Positions 32,972-41,870 of a DNA stretch of 64,000 nucleotides are shown here, in pieces. Each line of letters starts with the position of its first letter. Within the stretch, counting starts at the first letter, position 1. The position numbers and the translations under genes are program-made. The stretch is from CAYTLW01 sp964438735. Lineage in GTDB: Bacteria; Myxococcota_A; UBA9042. The notes beneath the pieces were generated by a model. The model was not told where the DNA came from. It searched no databases and was given only the letters and a program-made list of their open reading frames with translations. The stretch covers positions 50,101 to 114,100 of the forward strand of contig CAYTLW010000009.1 in the NCBI GenBank assembly GCA_964438735.1, given 5' to 3'.

Positions 32972-33970
32972 ATGGGCAGGCGAGCCAGGGCGAAGGTGCA
33001 CGGCATCGTGGCGGTGGACAAACCCGCCGGTCCCACGTCGCGCGCGGTGCTGAACCGCGTCGGTCGCATGTTCAGCGAGCGCCGCTGTGGCCACGCTGGC
33101 ACCCTGGATCCCAGCGCCACGGGCGTGCTTGTGGTCGCGTTTGGCGAGGCCACCAAGGTGGTGCGCTGGCTGGTGGCCGGCGGCAAGTCCTACCGAGCCA
33201 CGGTTCGCTTCGGCAGCGCCACGGACAGCGATGACGCCGCCGGCGAGGTGATCGCCGAAGCGCCGCTCCCCGAAGGCCTGGGACCCGATCGACTGCTGGC
33301 TGCGGCCCGACGTGAGCTGGGCGAGTTCGAGCAGTTGCCGCCTGTCGTGAGCGCGCTGCGTCGAGATGGTGTGCGCGACCACGTCCGCGCACGTCGGGGC
33401 GAAACTGTCGAGCGGACGCTGCGCCGCGTGCGCCTGGACGACGTGAGGTTGGTGAGTTGGCGGGACGATCTGGCGGTGTTCGAGCTGGATTGCGGTCCCG
33501 GCTTCTACGTGCGGGCCTGGGCGCGCGATCTCGGCGAGGCGCTGGGCAGCGCGGCCCACCTGGTGGCGTTGCGGCGTACGCGGGCCAGCGGGCGCCACAT
33601 CGATGACGCCTGGACGCTGGAAGAGTTGGAGCAGATGTCGGCCGAAGAACGAACCGCTGTGCTGCTGGCACCGGGGAGTGTGCTGGCGGACAGGCTGCCG
33701 ACGCTGTGGGTAGACACGGCGGTCGAGACGGATCTCCGGCACGGCAAACGTCCGCTGGCCCCCTGGTCGCTGGCATCGCCGGGGGCCGATGCGGTGATGG
33801 TGCGCAGCGCGCCAGACGATCGACTGCTCTGCATCGCGCGCGCCACGCTTGAGGAATCGCCCGCGGATTCTGCGGCCGATCCAGGGGAAGAGATCGTAGA
33901 GGACACGGGACAGACGTTGGCTCGACTGGTTGTCATCCGTGGCTTTGCCCACGACGTGGTCGTGCGATGA
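32972..33970 (+). CDS. truB: tRNA pseudouridine(55) synthase
   Basis: 332 residues from ATG 32972, 16 bases after rbfA. TruB makes pseudouridine 55 in the T arm of elongator tRNAs. Visible: HGIVAVDKPAGPTSRAVLNRV, the catalytic Asp in GHAGTLDPSATGVLVV, YRATVRFGSATDSDDAAGEV and the conserved core FELDCGPGFYVRAWARDLGEALG. The C-terminal ~70 residues form the PUA-like end plus a short tail. No DHH-type phosphoesterase gene sits between rbfA and truB, unlike in some relatives. Confidence 0.94.
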   Translation: MGRRARAKVHGIVAVDKPAGPTSRAVLNRVGRMFSERRCGHAGTLDPSATGVLVVAFGEATKVVRWLVAGGKSYRATVRFGSATDSDDAAGEVIAEAPLPEGLGPDRLLAAARRELGEFEQLPPVVSALRRDGVRDHVRARRGETVERTLRRVRLDDVRLVSWRDDLAVFELDCGPGFYVRAWARDLGEALGSAAHLVALRRTRASGRHIDDAWTLEELEQMSAEERTAVLLAPGSVLADRLPTLWVDTAVETDLRHGKRPLAPWSLASPGADAVMVRSAPDDRLLCIARATLEESPADSAADPGEEIVEDTGQTLARLVVIRGFAHDVVVR

Positions 33971-34025
33971 CCGACACTCGTACAGCGATGGCGGTCCAGA
34001 AGGCAGCCAACGAGGCGACAATCCC

Positions 34026-34055
34026 TTGACATTGGCGCGAAAGCGCCTGTAGATT
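34026..34055 (+). promoter_or_regulatory. Sigma70-type promoter upstream of rpsO
   Basis: A perfect TTGACA (34026-34031), an 18-base spacer and TAGATT (34050-34055). It gives a leader of about 107 bases before rpsO. It lies in the 198-base gap after truB, which otherwise holds no gene, and would let rpsO-pnp be transcribed apart from the upstream operon. Confidence 0.6.
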
Positions 34056-34168
34056 CGCGCGCCCGACGGGCCCTGCCCGAGGGAGCAACTGCCACACAAC
34101 AGGCAGAATCAGCACCCACCCCCCGCCCAGAGAGGGCGAGGCGGCAACGCAGCAAGGAAGAAGACATC

Positions 34169-34438
34169 ATGCCGCTCCATGGAATCTACAAAGCCGAGAT
34201 CATCGGCGAGAATCGACTGCACGAATCCGACACGGGCTCGCCCGAAGTGCAGATCGGTCTACTGACCCGGCGAATCAAGGATCTGACCGAGCACTTCAAG
34301 GCCCACGCCAAGGACCACCATGGCCGGCGCGGACTGCTCAAGCTCGTCAGCCGCCGCCGTCGCTTGCTCAACTACGTCAGGGGCAAGGACGTGGCGCGCT
34401 ACCGCCAGATCCTCAAGACCTACGGCCTGCGCAAGTAG
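34169..34438 (+). CDS. rpsO: Ribosomal protein S15
   Basis: 89 residues, the exact family length. S15 binds 16S rRNA early in 30S assembly. The conserved segments are present: TGSPEVQIGLLTRRIKDLTEH, KDHHGRRGLLKLVSRRRRLLNY and the C-terminal YRQILKTYGLRK. An AAGGAAGA ribosome-binding site precedes the ATG. In other bacteria S15 represses its own leader; the leader here has not been shown to fold that way. Confidence 0.97.
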   Translation: MPLHGIYKAEIIGENRLHESDTGSPEVQIGLLTRRIKDLTEHFKAHAKDHHGRRGLLKLVSRRRRLLNYVRGKDVARYRQILKTYGLRK

Positions 34439-34621
34439 GCGCGAATCGTCGGCCAGCGTCACCACGCGACGATCGCTCCGGTCTGCCCGGTACTTCGAAC
34501 GTCCTCGCGATGACGCCATCCGGCGCGACGGCGTGATCTGCGCCGCCGCCACGCGGGCCACCACAGAATCAACAAGGTAAATAAAGCAGCCCCGCCGCTG
34601 AGGCGGAGCAAGGAAAATCAA

Positions 34622-37027
34622 ATGACACACATCGTCAAGTCGCTCGAGTTTGGAGGGACGACCCTCACACTGGAGACCGGCAAGATGGCCCGACAGGCCA
34701 ACGGCTCGGTGCTCATTCGCTATGGCGACAACGCGGTGCTCTGCACCATCTGCTGCACCGGCAAACCCAAGCCAAACGCGGCCTTCTTCCCCCTGTCCTG
34801 CGACTATGTGGAGAAGTTCTACGCCGCCGGTCGAATCCCGGGTAACTACTTCCGCCGCGAGGGACGACCCTCCGAGAAGGACGTGCTCACCAGCCGCCTG
34901 ATCGATCGTCCGGCGCGCCCCCTCTTCCCCAACGGCTTCATGTGCGACACCCAGGTGATCGCCAACGTCGTCTCTTTTGATGGCAACCGGGACACCGACG
35001 TGGTGGCCATGGTCGGCGCATTCACCGCCATCGCCATCTCAGACGTGCCGTGGGACGGCCCGGTCGCCGCCATTCGCGTCGGCCGCGTCGACGGCGAGTT
35101 CATCGCCAACCCGACCTTCGAGCAGCGCGAGCAGTCCGAGATGGACCTCATCGTCGCCGTCGGCCCCAAGGGCCTGGTGATGGTCGAGGGCGAGGCCAAG
35201 TTCGTCGCCGAAGACGTCATGGTCGAGGCCCTGCTCTTCGCCGAGACGACCTGCAAGACCCTGCTGGACTTCATCGGTGAGTTTGTCGCCGTGGCCGGCA
35301 AGGAGAAGTTCGTCTGGGAGGCCGAGGCCGTTGACGAGGAGCTCGTCGCCGCGTGCCGCGAGGCCGCCTTCGACAAGATGTCCGCAGCCGCGACGATCCC
35401 GACCAAGATGGAGCGCTATGCGGCCATCTCGCAGGTCAAGAAGGACGCCGTCGCAGCCCTCGCCGAGAGCTACCCCGAGCGCGCCGGTGACATCAAAGGC
35501 ATCGTCGGCGGCTTCAAGTCGGAGTTCTGCCGCAACCAGATCATCGAGACCGGCAGCCGGCTCGACGGCCGCGCCACCGACCAGGTGCGCGACATCACCA
35601 TCGAGCTGGGCGTGCTTGAGCGCTCGCACGGTTCGGCGCTCTTCTGCCGCGGCGAGACCCAGGGCCTCGTCGCCGTCACGTTGGGTACCGGCACCGATGA
35701 CCAGCGCATCGAGCTGCTCACCGGCCAGACCACGCGTCGCTTCATGCTGCACTACAACTTCCCGCCCTTCTGCGTCGGTGAAGTGAAGTTCCTGCGCGGC
35801 CCCGGCCGTCGCGAGATCGGCCACGGCACGCTCGCCCGTCGCGGTGTGCTGCCCACGCTGCCCAGCGACGAGATGTTCCCCTACGTGCTGCGCTCGACCT
35901 CGGAGATCCTCGAGTCCAACGGCTCGTCCTCCATGGCCACCGTCTGCGGCACGTCCCTGGCGCTGATGGACGCCGGCGTGCCGGTCTCCGAGGCCGTCGC
36001 GGGCATCGCCATGGGCCTCATCGAGCAGGACGGCAAGTTCGCCGTGCTGAGCGACATCCTCGGCGACGAGGATCACTTCGGTGACATGGACTTCAAGGTC
36101 ATCGGCAGCCGCAACGGCATCAGCGCGTTGCAGATGGACATCAAGGTCGAGGGCCTCAGCGGTGAGGTGCTCAGCCAGGCGCTCGCGCAGGCCCGTGCAG
36201 GTCGTCTGCACATCCTGGACAAGATGGCCGAGGCCATCTCCGAGCCGCGTCCCGATCTGTCGCCTCACGCGCCGCGCATCTTCACGATCCTGATCGACCC
36301 CGATCGGATCCGTGACCTGATCGGCCCCGGTGGCAAGCACATCCGCGGCATCGTCTCGGAGACGGGCGCCAACATCAACGTCGAGGATGACGGTCGCGTG
36401 CACGTGGCCGCCGTCGACAACGACGTCGCCCAGAAGGCCATCGAGCTGGTCCGCGCCTACACCGCCAACGCCGAGGTGGGCAAGGACTACAAGGGCAAGG
36501 TGGTGCGCATCGCCGAGTTCGGCGCCTTCGTGCAGATCGCCCCCGGCATGGACGGCCTCTGCCACATCTCGGAGCTGGCCGAAGGCCGCGTCGAGCGCGT
36601 GGAAGACGTCTGCAAGCTGGGCGACGAGCTGCTGGTGCGCTGCATCAGCGTCGAGCGCAACGGCAAGATTCGCCTGTCCCATCGCGAAGCCATGGGTGGC
36701 GAGCCCCGTCGTGGCGGTGGCCCCCGCGGCGGCCGTGATGGCGGCCGGGGTCGAGGTCGCGAGCCCCGTGGCGGCGACCGGGATGGTCGACGCTCGCGAG
36801 GCGGCGATCGGGACGGTCGCAGGCCGCGCGGTGGTGACCGCGAGGGTCGGCGTTCGCGCGGCCGTGATGGCGGACGTGATGGTGGCCGACGAGACGGCGG
36901 CGGCCGCGACGGTGGCAACCAGGACGGTGGCAACCAGGACGGTGGCGGCCAGCCCGCCCCCACTGGCAACGAAGGCGGCGGCAACGCCGGCAACGAAGGC
37001 CAGAGCGCTCCGCCGGCCGACGCCTGA
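34622..37027 (+). CDS. pnp: Polyribonucleotide nucleotidyltransferase (PNPase) with an Arg/Gly/Asp-rich tail
   Basis: PNPase degrades RNA from the 3' end by phosphorolysis. 801 residues: two RNase PH domains (FFPLSCDYVEKFYAAGRIPG near the N-terminus; GTGTDDQRIE and GRREIGHGTLARRG in the second), a KH domain (RIRDLIGPGGKHIRG, ~562), an S1 domain (~620-685, GKVVRIAEFGAFVQI). About 110 residues follow that are absent from ordinary PNPases: a 10-residue repeat RGGDRDGRRS-type (encoded at about 36760-36860), then Gly/Asn/Gln. The start has AAGGA upstream. The 183-base gap after rpsO contains the hairpin CCCCGCCGCTGAGGCGG region just before the ribosome-binding site. Confidence 0.96.
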   Translation: MTHIVKSLEFGGTTLTLETGKMARQANGSVLIRYGDNAVLCTICCTGKPKPNAAFFPLSCDYVEKFYAAGRIPGNYFRREGRPSEKDVLTSRLIDRPARPLFPNGFMCDTQVIANVVSFDGNRDTDVVAMVGAFTAIAISDVPWDGPVAAIRVGRVDGEFIANPTFEQREQSEMDLIVAVGPKGLVMVEGEAKFVAEDVMVEALLFAETTCKTLLDFIGEFVAVAGKEKFVWEAEAVDEELVAACREAAFDKMSAAATIPTKMERYAAISQVKKDAVAALAESYPERAGDIKGIVGGFKSEFCRNQIIETGSRLDGRATDQVRDITIELGVLERSHGSALFCRGETQGLVAVTLGTGTDDQRIELLTGQTTRRFMLHYNFPPFCVGEVKFLRGPGRREIGHGTLARRGVLPTLPSDEMFPYVLRSTSEILESNGSSSMATVCGTSLALMDAGVPVSEAVAGIAMGLIEQDGKFAVLSDILGDEDHFGDMDFKVIGSRNGISALQMDIKVEGLSGEVLSQALAQARAGRLHILDKMAEAISEPRPDLSPHAPRIFTILIDPDRIRDLIGPGGKHIRGIVSETGANINVEDDGRVHVAAVDNDVAQKAIELVRAYTANAEVGKDYKGKVVRIAEFGAFVQIAPGMDGLCHISELAEGRVERVEDVCKLGDELLVRCISVERNGKIRLSHREAMGGEPRRGGGPRGGRDGGRGRGREPRGGDRDGRRSRGGDRDGRRPRGGDREGRRSRGRDGGRDGGRRDGGGRDGGNQDGGNQDGGGQPAPTGNEGGGNAGNEGQSAPPADA

Positions 37028-37051
37028 GTCAAGGTCGGTTGACCGGGGCGC

Positions 37052-37750
37052 TCAACCGCCCCGGCAGATCGTACAATTCAGGACCGCATCGAGGGATGTG
37101 AGGTGACCGCCAGCGGTGGCCTCACATTCCTTCGTGCATGCATCGTCGGGGCAGTTGGCGATGCACTTGATAGCCGCCGCGCAGGGCGGGATCGCAGCGC
37201 ACTTGGTCCACGCGCCGTCGCACTGCATGTCGACGCATTTCAGCGTCGTGGCCAGCTCGGCGTGGCAGTCCATCGGACAGCTGGTGGCGCTCTCCTCCGG
37301 GGCGCATTCGCCATCGCCACAGGCGGGCAGTCCGGCGTCCACCGCCGGCCCGGTATCGCCGCCGGCGTCGGTTGCGCCACCGGCGGGTCCGGGCCAGGTC
37401 GTGGCGTCGCTGCCGGGCAGCCGGCAGGCGGCCAGTTGTCGAGAGGTGCTGCCGGTTGCAGAGGCTGGCAGGGTCACACAGTCGGCCCCTGAAGGGCATG
37501 GCGAGAGCTCCTGCCACCTGTTCTGCGAGGGGTCGCAACGCATGGGCTGCTGGTCGTAGCAACCCTGGCGCTCGATGGTCGGATTGCAGGCCGAATCCAC
37601 CGGACCGCCAGCGTGCGCGGTCGACGGGTCGTCCTCGCCAGGCGGCGGTGGGGCGCAGGCGATGGCGCAAGTGAGCAGTGCCACGCACAGGGGCGCCGCC
37701 GCGACGAGCTTCAGCGAGCGAGAGCGATCAGGTTGGGGATCACGGCACAT
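37052..37750 (-). CDS. Cys-rich secreted protein, probable lipoprotein
   Basis: 232 residues with an N-terminal signal (LVAAAPLCVALLTCAIAC, probable lipidated Cys32). The mature protein carries one CGDGECAPEES ... CPMDC repeat of the type found in tandem in the next gene, and a C-terminal module C-x3-QC-x3-W-x2-CA-x3-PC-x4-KC-x3-C that is also present in the next gene (CAQSKCSSQWAACAAVTAC). All point to a disulfide-stabilised surface protein. It converges on pnp with a 24-base gap. Function unknown. Confidence 0.7.
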   Translation of the reverse strand: MCRDPQPDRSRSLKLVAAAPLCVALLTCAIACAPPPPGEDDPSTAHAGGPVDSACNPTIERQGCYDQQPMRCDPSQNRWQELSPCPSGADCVTLPASATGSTSRQLAACRLPGSDATTWPGPAGGATDAGGDTGPAVDAGLPACGDGECAPEESATSCPMDCHAELATTLKCVDMQCDGAWTKCAAIPPCAAAIKCIANCPDDACTKECEATAGGHLTSLDAVLNCTICRGG

Positions 37751-37844
37751 CGGTGAACGATGGTGCCACGAAAGGCGGCCGACGTAGAGGGGTCGACACC
37801 GTCGTTGTCGACTGCTGGAGGCCGCCCGCGAGCGACTCAGCTAT

Positions 37845-39566
37845 CTAGCCGCAATTCTGCGTCTGCCCGCACTGCAGCAGGGAGATGATGGTCTGGCCGC
37901 CGGGGCCCATGCACTTCTGCTGGCAGGCCGCGTCGTTGGCGCCGCACTTGCCGATGCACTGGGCGAAGGCGCCGCAACCGGAGTTGGACTGGCAGGCGGA
38001 GATCTGGCTGCCGCATTTCGACTGCTGGCAGGCGGCATCCTGGGCTCCACAGCCGCTGGCCTGCACGCAGTCGCCGACGACCATGTAGATCAGGATGCCA
38101 TTGCAACCGCTGTTGCCCTTGCACGAGTTGTAGTTGCTCGAGCACTTGGACTGCAGGCAGGCGATCAGGCCGCCGCCGCCGCTGCTCTTGCAGTCCGCGG
38201 GGCAGTTCGAAGTGGTCTCGCCGGCCTCGCACTTGCCGTTGCCGCATTTGGGCGTGCCACCGCCGCCACAGACCTTGGTGTAGTCGCTGCAGCAATCCTT
38301 GTACTGGGAGCACTGGTCATCGCACTGACACTTGGCACCCTCGGCGAACTTGCCGCACTTGCCGACGCAGCTGTCGGCGCCGCCGCCGCCGCAATCCTGC
38401 GGGCAGGTCGACGAGTTCTCGCCGCCCTCACACTTGCCGTTGCCGCAGACCGCGCCGGCCTTGCAGTCCTTGGGGCAGTTGCTGGCGTTCTCGGAGCCCT
38501 CGCACTTGCCGTCGCCGCAGACCGCCGATGGCAAGCCACAGTCCTTGGCGCAAGAGCTGGCGGTCTCGCCGGCTTCGCACTTGCCGTTGCCGCAGACCGG
38601 GCCGCTACTCTTGCAATCGCTGGCGCAATTGGACGGATTCTCACCCGTCTCGCAGGTGCCGTTGCCGCAGACGGGGCCGGTGGTCTTGCAGTCGGCCGGG
38701 CAGGTGGACGGGCTCTCGCCGGTCTCGCACTTGCCGTTGCCGCACTTGGGGCCCGTGGTCTTGCAATCGGTCGGGCAGGTCTCGGCGTTCTCGCCCACCT
38801 CGCAGATCTCGTTGCCGCACTTGGGGCCTGTGGTCTTGCAATCGGACGGGCAGGTCTCGACGCTCTCGCCGGGCTCGCAGGTGCCATTGCCGCACTTCGG
38901 CTTGACGCTGCCACCGCCGCACTCCATCTCGTCGGCGCAGATCATGAGCACGGCCAGCGCACTGCCGCCGATACCAGCGGACTGCACGCAGGCCTGATCG
39001 CATTCCTTGCTGCCGGCGCACTTGTCGACACACTCGGCGCCGGCCTTGCAGGCGGTTACGGCCGCGCAGGCCGCCCACTGGGAGCTGCACTTGGACTGGG
39101 CGCAACCAAGCCAGGCGGTGGTCTGGCCGCCGCCATCGTTCACGGTCGTGCCGCCGCCATCCTTGGTGCTGGTACCGCCACCGTCACCCTGAGGAATGCC
39201 GCCCGCGTCGGCGTCGCCGCCGCTGGTGGTGTCGGGCGTTGGAGCCGCCGGCACTTTGCACTTGGCGAGCTTCTTGACGCCAGAGGTGTCGGCCGGATCC
39301 GCCTCTTCGACACACACCTCTCCGGCCGCGCATTGGCCGGCCTCGACCCAGGCCTTGGTGGCCTCGTCACACTGCATCTTGAAGGTGCCCTTGGCGTCCT
39401 TCAGGCAACCCTGGTTGTAGCTCACCGGGTAGCAGGGGGTGCCAGCCGGCGCTCCGCTGCTGGTGGGTCCCGGCGGGACCTGGCCGCCGCCGCCAGCGGT
39501 GGTGCCACATCCAAATGCGACCAGCGTGGTCAGAAACGAGGTTGCGAGGATTCGAAGGCCTTTCAT
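37845..39566 (-). CDS. Cys-rich repeat lipoprotein with a somatomedin-B-like domain
   Basis: 573 residues from ATG 39566 (GGAG 6 bases upstream). Lipobox VAFGC, Cys20. After a Gly/Thr-rich linker there is a Cys module (CAQSKCSSQWAAC), then seven tandem repeats of about 25 residues, consensus PxCGNGxCExGExxxxCPxDCK. Next comes CVGKCGKFAEGAKCQCDDQ followed by CSQYKDCCSDYTKVC, whose eight Cys and CCxDY core match a somatomedin-B domain, then an eighth repeat and a C-terminal array of CLQSKCSSNYNSC-type modules. These folds are extracellular and usually mediate binding. No catalytic motif seen. Function unknown. Confidence 0.75.
   Translation of the reverse strand: MKGLRILATSFLTTLVAFGCGTTAGGGGQVPPGPTSSGAPAGTPCYPVSYNQGCLKDAKGTFKMQCDEATKAWVEAGQCAAGEVCVEEADPADTSGVKKLAKCKVPAAPTPDTTSGGDADAGGIPQGDGGGTSTKDGGGTTVNDGGGQTTAWLGCAQSKCSSQWAACAAVTACKAGAECVDKCAGSKECDQACVQSAGIGGSALAVLMICADEMECGGGSVKPKCGNGTCEPGESVETCPSDCKTTGPKCGNEICEVGENAETCPTDCKTTGPKCGNGKCETGESPSTCPADCKTTGPVCGNGTCETGENPSNCASDCKSSGPVCGNGKCEAGETASSCAKDCGLPSAVCGDGKCEGSENASNCPKDCKAGAVCGNGKCEGGENSSTCPQDCGGGGADSCVGKCGKFAEGAKCQCDDQCSQYKDCCSDYTKVCGGGGTPKCGNGKCEAGETTSNCPADCKSSGGGGLIACLQSKCSSNYNSCKGNSGCNGILIYMVVGDCVQASGCGAQDAACQQSKCGSQISACQSNSGCGAFAQCIGKCGANDAACQQKCMGPGGQTIISLLQCGQTQNCG
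38397..38900 (-). repeat. Tandem coding repeat, about 7 units of ~72-75 bp
   Basis: The DNA encoding the seven CGNGxCExGE ... CPxDC units of the preceding gene is repetitive at nucleotide level too (recurrent forward-strand words such as ttgccgttgccgcag and ggtcttgcaatcgg). Boundaries are approximate. Such arrays expand and contract, so unit number may vary between strains or be misassembled. Confidence 0.7.
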
Positions 39567-39774
39567 GTGCTGCTCCGTTGTCGTACCGGGCACGAGCCCT
39601 GCGCTTGGGGCTGGCGGCGTCGGCTCCACCCTGTTCTCACACGGCGGAGCGCGATGCGTAAATTCCTTTTTCTTCCAACTACTTGTGGCGCGCCCTAAAG
39701 CCCCTCTCCGGGCTTGGGGGCGCGAAAGGTACCAGAATCGACCACCGCATCAAAGACCAAAGTCAGGGCCTGCG

Positions 39775-39790
39775 CGTGCATGCATGCACG
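39775..39790. repeat. 16-bp perfect palindrome
   Basis: CGTGCATGCATGCACG lies 25 bases past the stop codon of the Cys-rich gene at 39816-40973 and within the 249-base gap upstream of the somatomedin-B-type gene. It has no loop, so it resembles an operator more than a terminator. A second hairpin, AAGCCC/GGGCTT, stands near 39698-39715, and an unusually AT-rich stretch near 39660-39685 may hold the promoter of the 39566 gene. Confidence 0.4.
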
Positions 39791-39815
39791 GAGACCCCAG
39801 ACGACATGGTGCAGA

Positions 39816-40973
39816 TCAATCGACGCAGGCGGCCAGCTTGTCTTTGCAATGCTCGGCCTGACAGGTGGTCATGCAGGGAGCCTTGCCCTTGCAGGTCTTT
39901 TCGCAGCTCACCAATGAGCACCAGAGCAGGCCGCCGTAGGCCGCTGCGCCGGCTGCGCTGCCCTTGCCCATACAGGTCATGGCGCAAGCATTGTCCTGCC
40001 CCTTGGCGTTGCATTCGTCGACGCAGGTCGCGATGCCCTTGCAGCCGAGATCGCCAGCCGGCGCGCCACAGGTGACCAGCGCAGCGCTGCACTCGGCGGC
40101 GTCCACCACGCCTTCAGCCAGATCGGAGTGGCACGAAATGATGCCCTTGTAGGCCGTCTGCGCCGTCTCGCTGGCGGCTCCATAACAGCCGCCGATGCAG
40201 GACTGGAAGTCGTGCGCCTTGCCGGTCTGCATTTCGCATCCGCGCACGCAGGCGGCGACGCCAGCGCAGGTCCCCTCCCCATGGCCACCATCGGCGCCGC
40301 AGGTGAGCAGATCCACCAGGCAGGCGGCGTAGGGATCCTTGGCTTTGCTGTGGGCGTAACATTTCGCCCAGGCGTCGTAGCGGGTCTGGGCCTCGGCGCC
40401 GAGGCCGCCGTAGCAGGTGTTCAGGCAGACGAACTCATTGCCGGGCTTGCCTTCCTTCTTGCGCGCCTTGGCGGTGTCCGAGCAGCTCTTGTGACAGGCC
40501 ACCATGGCATCGCAGCCCTTGGCCCCGGACTTGCCCTCAGCGTTGCAGTGAAAGAGCAGCGTGGAACACTTCTGCAGCACGCACGTGTTGACGCATGCGG
40601 GATCACCGCTGCCACCGCACTGTCCGATGGCGCAGACCTCCCGGCGGCAGTCGCCGTAGGGGGTGTAGGCGGCCAGCGCCGCCTTGCTGCCTTCCGCAAT
40701 GCAGTCGGTATCGCAACCGGGGGTCGCCTTGTTCTTGCACAGCTCGTCGGCGCACTGAAGCATCAAGGCGCAAGTCTGGTGGCTCTTGAGTTGGTCCGGG
40801 TCGATGTCCGTGCTGAGGTCCGGCACATCCTCGGCGTTGTAGATCGAGCCGTCCGCATTGCCAGCGACAGGATGCAACTCGTTGTCGACGCCGCCCGCGC
40901 TGTCCTCGGGGCTGCAACTCGCCAGGACGATGGCGGCAATACAGGCCCACCCGATCACAACGCAACGACGCAT
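39816..40973 (-). CDS. Cys-rich repeat lipoprotein
   Basis: 385 residues from ATG 40973, which has GAGGTG just upstream. Signal peptide with lipobox VLASC, Cys20. The mature part contains repeated modules of about 45-50 residues with paired cysteines (for example CALMLQCADELCKNK, CVLQKCSTLLFHC, CLVDLLTCGADG, CSAALVTCGAPAGDLGC), each a helix pair closed by disulfides. It is similar in style to the C-terminal arrays of the neighbouring Cys-rich gene, so the island probably arose by duplication. Function unknown. Confidence 0.7.
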   Translation of the reverse strand: MRRCVVIGWACIAAIVLASCSPEDSAGGVDNELHPVAGNADGSIYNAEDVPDLSTDIDPDQLKSHQTCALMLQCADELCKNKATPGCDTDCIAEGSKAALAAYTPYGDCRREVCAIGQCGGSGDPACVNTCVLQKCSTLLFHCNAEGKSGAKGCDAMVACHKSCSDTAKARKKEGKPGNEFVCLNTCYGGLGAEAQTRYDAWAKCYAHSKAKDPYAACLVDLLTCGADGGHGEGTCAGVAACVRGCEMQTGKAHDFQSCIGGCYGAASETAQTAYKGIISCHSDLAEGVVDAAECSAALVTCGAPAGDLGCKGIATCVDECNAKGQDNACAMTCMGKGSAAGAAAYGGLLWCSLVSCEKTCKGKAPCMTTCQAEHCKDKLAACVD

Positions 40974-41174
40974 GCTCACCTCTCGCTGGAAGAGGGCGGC
41001 CGCAGGACCGCCAGGGGCGCATTGTAGGGCGAGCCCGCCCGCTCCGCCAGCCGCGCCCCGCTGCATCGGTTGGAATGCGGCGACGGCAGATGTACCCTCT
41101 GCGCGTTCACGGCCCCTTGGGGCCACACCGCGGACATATGAAGCCATGGCTGATCGGGGCGCTGGAGGTGAACC

Positions 41175-41864
41175 GTGAGATGGTTGTGCAGCGTGGCTGC
41201 CCTGTGCCTGATGGCCGGCGCGTGTACCGATGGCAGCACCGTCGCCGGCGGCGAGCAGAAAGAAGACGCCGGTTCAGAGACTGTGGACGTGGTCGATACA
41301 CAATCGGGTGAGGACGCAGAGCTGCCATCCTCGTGCAAGGGCATCTCGGCAGAGAGCCGAAAGAAGTTCGCCCAGTTCGACGATCAATGCGACTTCCTGG
41401 CCGATTGCCCGGGCACCGGCAAGTGCCACTGCGGGGAGTCGTGTTCTTCCGACAAGACGAAATGCGCCGACACGATCTGTGCCAACGTCGACTCGACCTG
41501 TCTCTGCGGTGAAAAATGCGAGCCCAAGTCCGGGCAGGTCATGTGCCCGGAGCATGTGTGCAGCAAGGCCGGCGACATCAAGGGTTGTGAACCCCAGAAG
41601 GCCTGCAAGTACGTCGACAAGGACCAGGACCCCAAGTGCACCTGCACCCAGATGCCCGGCAGCGAGCCCGATTGCTGGTGTGGCGACGCCTGCCCAGGGC
41701 ACTACGACTCATGCGAGCCCCAGCTGTGCAAGGGCAAGCCGGCAGACAAGTGCATCGTCGTACCGGGCGCGCCGTTCAAGAGTTGCTATTGCGCGACCTG
41801 TGGCCTGCTGGGCGACCTGCCGAAGTGCTTCTTCGTGGTCTGCCCGACCACATCCAAACCCTGA
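41175..41864 (+). CDS. Cys-rich secreted protein, probable lipoprotein
   Basis: 229 residues from GTG 41175, with GGAGG 6 bases upstream. Short signal peptide ending LMAGAC (Cys17). The mature protein has more than 20 cysteines, in short loops (CHCGESCSSDKTKC, CLCGEKCEPKSG, CWCGDACPGHYDSC), unlike the helix-type modules of its neighbours. It is divergent from the gene at 39816-40973 across a 201-base region in which I see no clear promoter, and converges on the next gene with a gap of 6 bases. Function unknown. Confidence 0.7.
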   Translation: MRWLCSVAALCLMAGACTDGSTVAGGEQKEDAGSETVDVVDTQSGEDAELPSSCKGISAESRKKFAQFDDQCDFLADCPGTGKCHCGESCSSDKTKCADTICANVDSTCLCGEKCEPKSGQVMCPEHVCSKAGDIKGCEPQKACKYVDKDQDPKCTCTQMPGSEPDCWCGDACPGHYDSCEPQLCKGKPADKCIVVPGAPFKSCYCATCGLLGDLPKCFFVVCPTTSKP

Positions 41865-41870
41865 CGCCGG

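Noticed and set aside
34439..34621. RNA gene in the rpsO-pnp gap
   Set aside because: Only a short hairpin near the ribosome-binding site; nothing that resembles a known RNA family.
38150..38930. Possible CRISPR array in the Cys-rich gene
   Set aside because: The ~75-bp units are in frame and encode CGNGxC repeats without unique spacers.
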